A DNA stretch of 38,833 nucleotides from Bacteroidota bacterium (GTDB lineage: Bacteria > Bacteroidota > Bacteroidia > Bacteroidales > VadinHA17). A program made the position numbers and the translations under genes. Positions 36,601 to 38,833 of the stretch are shown here, piece after piece. The stretch's first letter is position 1, and each line of letters begins with the position of its first letter. The notes below the pieces were generated by a model. That model was not told where the DNA came from, made no database searches, and saw only the letters and a list, made by a program, of their open reading frames with translations. The stretch covers positions 1-38,833 of the forward strand of contig JAAYDB010000181.1 in NCBI GenBank assembly GCA_012729475.1, read 5' to 3'.

Positions 36601-37859
36601 CAGTCCTCTTTAATGAAACTGAAGGTGTCTATAAAATTATTCCTTACAATTACATTATTGCCCGAAAAATGTATCGCGCTATAACCTGAATTCCTGATTT
36701 TATTGTATTCAATAATGGCGTCATCAGTTCCCCTGAGGTAAATTGCTTTAGCGCTTTCCCAGAGTCCCTTTCCAATACCGGGGAATAGGCCGGTATTTTT
36801 TATTTCATTATTTCCGATATAAGTATTTTCACAATTGTCTTTCAGGGAAATTGCATTGTCATTGCAATTGTCGATAGTGCAGCCATTTATTTTTAAATCT
36901 TTTGATTCAAAAGTATAAATTCCATTATGTCCGCATAAACTAATATTACAGTTTTCGATTTTACTGTTGTGATTATATCCTAAACCATAAACTGCAGTAT
37001 TATTTGATCCCTTAAGTGATAAATTCTCAATCTGAATATTAGTAATACCTCTCTCAAGTCTGATTAAAGCATTAATTGTTGTTACTTCAACAGAATAACT
37101 GGCAGGATTTTCAGAGCCGAAATACATATAAAAAGTCGATGTCTTTGTATCATAATACCATTCACCAAATTCATCAAGTGTCCTTTTATCATTCTGAACG
37201 AAATACCCCCAGTCTTTTGCCAGAGGGTAAGAGGTGCTTCCTCCTGAAAATGCAAGTGTATTACCTGTGTGATTAGTAACAGGATATCTGCTTATTCTGT
37301 TACGGTTACTATTCCTTACCACTAGTTCTGCTCCTGCCCAGTTTATACCTGTTTCAGCTAATTCAGCATCTGTAAGAGAAGTAACTCCGACATACGAATC
37401 AATAGATGCCCATGTCTGAGGTTCAGGCCATACTTTGCTGTTTGGCCACCTCCCCATTGCATATTGTATGCCGTCAATTGTTACCATTTCCGGACTTGAT
37501 TCGCAGGTTAATGAAGCCGAATAAATACCGCTGCCAACATTAGTCCAGGAGGAAATTGTAGTAAAGCCGGTAATTATAGGTTTATCTCCTGTGCCATAGG
37601 CGCCAAAATAAATAGGGGACGCTGATGTTCCTGATTTCGTGATTTTTATTGTCCCATGAAATGTGTCTCCCCTTTTAAAGAGTATTCTGTCACCGGGTTT
37701 AATAATGTAAAATGAAGAATTCAGTTTTGAAATCGTTTTCCAGGGTGTTGATTCCGAAAGGCCATTTGCTGAGTCGTTACCTGAAGAGCTGATGTAATAG
37801 GTGGTAGCTGAAGCATTCAGGTACAACGCAATAAATAACAGCGTAAGAGTCTTTTTCAT
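33657..37859 (-). CDS. Secreted right-handed beta-helix protein with four SWM repeats and T9SS sorting domain
   Basis: 1400 residues from the ATG at 37857-37859; an in-frame TTG one codon upstream is less likely. Order: signal peptide (LNASA, about 1-20), beta-helix opening YYISSSGNDSANG, Asn-rich beta-helix to about 655, four Ig-like SwmB/SWM-type repeats (about 662-1078), a cadherin/PKD-like segment, an F5/8C-type domain (about 1190-1310; ATKWSAAGTDQW, YFDIYASNDN) and a T9SS type A domain (YPNPAREFINITF, SGVYYVRVV). It closely resembles the protein at 568-3852; 56 bases at 37387-37442 are identical to 3380-3435. The size difference is almost fully explained by three extra repeats. Glycan binding or cleavage is possible; no catalytic residues are assigned. 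Confidence 0.86.
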   Translation of the reverse strand: MKKTLTLLFIALYLNASATTYYISSSGNDSANGLSESTPWKTISKLNSSFYIIKPGDRILFKRGDTFHGTIKITKSGTSASPIYFGAYGTGDKPIITGFTTISSWTNVGSGIYSASLTCESSPEMVTIDGIQYAMGRWPNSKVWPEPQTWASIDSYVGVTSLTDAELAETGINWAGAELVVRNSNRNRISRYPVTNHTGNTLAFSGGSTSYPLAKDWGYFVQNDKRTLDEFGEWYYDTKTSTFYMYFGSENPASYSVEVTTINALIRLERGITNIQIENLSLKGSNNTAVYGLGYNHNSKIENCNISLCGHNGIYTFESKDLKINGCTIDNCNDNAISLKDNCENTYIGNNEIKNTGLFPGIGKGLWESAKAIYLRGTDDAIIEYNKIRNSGYSAIHFSGNNVIVRNNFIDTFSFIKEDCGGIQYSSGSAFSNMQVMNNIVLNGLGSPGGMPNGTTHWVVGIELDYYTTGGFEISNNTVANIKHTAGILISGSQNVVVMNNTVFECTSGVRMQELGGTATPTPPRNITMTGNIIFAKTVTNIPLSLYSTKNDLDQFGSFDNNYYARPLNNAKPIRTGIGGVVTSLSLTDWQTLSGMDLNSRISPIALTDTADIDFYYNATSSNKLFTLSKPMIDIKGTKYLSSITLAPFTSVVLMADPDPISAPEYISSSFPTYPTLMVMKYSETLANIVPPASAFSVIANSVPKIVKTVMISGNTVRLYLEEGIAPGDIVTVSYSKPATNPLQSEMGIPAASISNKPVDNYITGSGPEYISSSIPTYPSLMVMKYSENLANIVPALSAFTVLVNSVPRTIKSVIIDGAMVRLYLETGVKYGDIVTISYTKPETNPLQSALGITAASISNKPVVNCITGSPPEYISSSIPTYPNLMVMNYNITLADIVPPASAFTVMANSVQKPVKTVMISGKTVRLYLEEGVNPGDIVTVSYTIPGTNPLQSAEGGLAESIINQMVTNKITGSPPVYISSTIPTYPTIMVMNYDDTLADIVPPASAFTVMANSVQKHVKTVMIKGNTVRLYLIEGVAPGDFVTVSYSKPVINPLQSLSGGLAVSISNQPVTNNISDSKSGNTGTIADAYFDPVALSGFVYEIDASVISDKGDGLLSFDWIAPPGVNISSTSGPKIRYLSPVVTGQEIIEFTLSISDGFTKHIKNIPISIMPYKPEIEKGRILEVLASNYNLSDYPDNVTDNSIATKWSAAGTDQWLWLKLADPMKISHLNIAFLTDQKYESYFDIYASNDNLMWEPVLMKASSCNFSGANQVFDFPANRSDNEYSFLKLVCNGNALDNWNYISEINVFGSINKNATGTSVVSVYPNPAREFINITFKKEITGSQILNIYDSAGKICFTCRLDSGISNIQIPISFDSGVYYVRVVSGKLILFSQKLVVIN
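34626..35873. repeat. Four tandem 312-bp repeats coding for SWM-type domains
   Basis: The equivalent Tyr codons of the P-x-Y-I-S-S motif lie at 35862, 35550, 35238 and 34926, exactly 312 bases apart. Each unit codes for 104 residues with FxVxxNSV, VRLYLxxGV, GDxVTVSY and NPLQS. The units have diverged but are clearly homologous; the paralogue at 568-3852 carries only one such domain. Confidence 0.9.
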
Positions 37860-37907
37860 CAATACAATACAATAATATTACTATACAGAAACCTTAGTCT
37901 TTATTCA

Positions 37908-37915
37908 CAAACATA
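37908..37915 (-). promoter_or_regulatory. Possible Bacteroidota -7 promoter element
   Basis: On the minus strand this reads TATGTTTG, an exact fit to the Bacteroidota sigma consensus TAnnTTTG. It lies about 50 bases upstream of the beta-helix ATG at 37859. A -33 box is weak: TTTTCG is the nearest candidate, about 12-17 bases further upstream, so spacing is not ideal. Confidence 0.35.
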
Positions 37916-38080
37916 ATATTCTTACGACGAAAATTCCATATTATTACGTCCACTATAATTCTTTTTAAAAAAAGTAATTTAATTCCCCTCTGAAATTGAG
38001 GATGTAAAGTTACAAGCTTTTTATTAACAATCTATTAATTTAACAAAATTTTAAAACTTTTCAGCCTTTTTCCCTTGTCA

Positions 38081-38108
38081 TTATTACCTGCTATTTATTA
38101 CCTGCTAT
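38081..38108. repeat. Two exact tandem copies of a 14-bp unit
   Basis: TTATTACCTGCTAT occurs at 38081-38094 and again at 38095-38108. The second copy is coding (last codons of the hexapeptide protein) and the first includes its stop codon. The unit length, 14, is twice the 7-bp period seen elsewhere in the window. Confidence 0.7.
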
Positions 38109-38833
38109 CCACTGCTCAAATCCTGTCTTTTCCCATGGCATACCTCTTGAAAACCTGTTCATCCATGGATAGAGATGTCCTTTTCCCAATACAACATATT
38201 TCCTGACATCCATTTTGAGTTCAGCAGGTTCTCCCATTACAAGGGAGTAATCGGGAACATTTTTCGATACAACACTCAGGGCACCTATAAGACAATTCTG
38301 ACCAATTTTCACCCCTGCCAATATTGTACTGTGAGCTGCCACCTGGGTATAATCACCTATAACTGCTCCTTTAAGATCATCTGATGGCGGATAAGGGTCA
38401 TTGGTCATCATAACGTATGGATAGAGAGCTACGAAATTACCCAGAACCGACAGGGCAGATATATGTACGTTGCTGTATAATCTGCAGTAATGACCAATTG
38501 TAAGGTTGCCCTGAAGATCAGAGAGTGTGCCTATAACTGTATGATGCCCTATTGTATTGTTCTCACGAAGAGTAACTCTGTGCCCGGTTGAGACATATTC
38601 TCCAAGTCTGTTGCCGGCATATATTATAGCATGACTACGGATAAGAGAGCCTTTTCCTATTGTTGTGGAAGGATTATTATATTCCGGATCTGAATAATAA
38701 CTGTTAAGCGGTTCTCCAATAATACAATTATTGGCAATGGTTACATCATCTTCTATGACCACATTGTCATATATTACAGTGTTATCACCAATACGTACAT
38801 TTTTGCCAATACTGGCTTTTGGACTTATTCTTA
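38091..38833 (-). CDS. Left-handed beta-helix (hexapeptide) acyltransferase, 5' end cut
   Basis: The frame is open to the window edge, where codons upstream of the GTG at 38762 read ISPKASIGKNVRIGDNTVIYDNV, clearly more hexapeptide repeats. The real start therefore lies just outside, and about 247 residues are visible. Repeats of the [LIV]-G-x4 type run through most of the protein, e.g. IGHHTVIG, IGHYCRLY, IGDYTQVA, IGQNCLIG. The C-terminal part ends VPDYSLVMGEPA then an Arg/Lys-rich tail. LpxA/LpxD-like or sugar-nucleotide N-acetyltransferases share this fold; the exact substrate is unclear. It is transcribed away from the edge, same strand as the beta-helix gene. Confidence 0.85.
   Translation of the reverse strand, partial: RISPKASIGKNVRIGDNTVIYDNVVIEDDVTIANNCIIGEPLNSYYSDPEYNNPSTTIGKGSLIRSHAIIYAGNRLGEYVSTGHRVTLRENNTIGHHTVIGTLSDLQGNLTIGHYCRLYSNVHISALSVLGNFVALYPYVMMTNDPYPPSDDLKGAVIGDYTQVAAHSTILAGVKIGQNCLIGALSVVSKNVPDYSLVMGEPAELKMDVRKYVVLGKGHLYPWMNRFSRGMPWEKTGFEQWIAGNK

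Overview
The window is from a member of the Bacteroidota, most likely Bacteroidales or a related type IX secretion (T9SS) lineage. This rests on two large secreted proteins ending in T9SS type A sorting domains (YPNP start, SGVY near the end), a DUF1566-type surface protein, AT-rich gaps with few Shine-Dalgarno sites, and the protein families present. It is one large surface-polysaccharide (O-antigen or capsule-like) locus. About 25 co-directional + strand genes (about 4.2-33.55 kb) lie between two paralogous minus-strand genes for secreted beta-helix proteins. A DUF1566 protein fragment and a hexapeptide acyltransferase, each cut by a window edge, lie outside them.

Layout. 1-557: end of a DUF1566 protein. 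568-3852 (-): beta-helix/F5-8C/T9SS protein. 3983-4145: nested palindromic element with perfect 20-bp terminal inverted repeats. 4216-9381: AsnB-type amidotransferase, nucleotide-sugar dehydrogenase and FAD oxidoreductase, with an array of ten 7-bp units between the last two. 9734-10257: small S23-type four-helix-bundle gene between inverted arrays of 7-bp repeats. 10266-13913: deacetylase, GT2 and GT39-like genes, resembling a polyprenyl-phosphate-sugar modification branch. 13957-15564: ATP-grasp and HAD pair. 15609-18590: tandem FdtA-like ketoisomerases, a WecD-like acetyltransferase and an FdtB-like aminotransferase, for a dTDP-3-acetamido-3,6-dideoxyhexose. 18587-26979: Wzx flippase, glycosyltransferases and Wzy polymerase, visibly more AT-rich. 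26991-30934: close-packed ATP-grasp, GNAT, second deacetylase and alpha/alpha-toroid protein. 30942-33550: WecB, a methyltransferase and a WecG/TagA transferase, then a strong hairpin. 33657-37859 (-): second beta-helix protein, with four exact-period 312-bp repeats. 38091-end (-): hexapeptide acyltransferase.

How the genes may work together. WecB, the dehydrogenase and the GT26 enzyme suggest a ManNAcA residue placed early on the lipid carrier, which the AsnB-type enzyme might amidate. FdtA/FdtB/WecD-like enzymes would supply an N-acetylated 3-amino-3,6-dideoxyhexose. Four further cytoplasmic transferases extend the unit, Wzx flips it and Wzy polymerises it. The GT2/GT39/deacetylase set and the ATP-grasp/GNAT/deacetylase/toroid set look like decoration modules. 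No phosphoglycosyl transferase, Wza/Wzc, ligase or RmlA/RmlB is visible here. The flanking secreted proteins may bind or cut a glycan. All functions are inferred from family resemblance read by eye.

The least explained signal is a period-7 repeat theme. It appears between genes, around the four-helix-bundle gene in inverted orientation, and inside the aminotransferase coding sequence.
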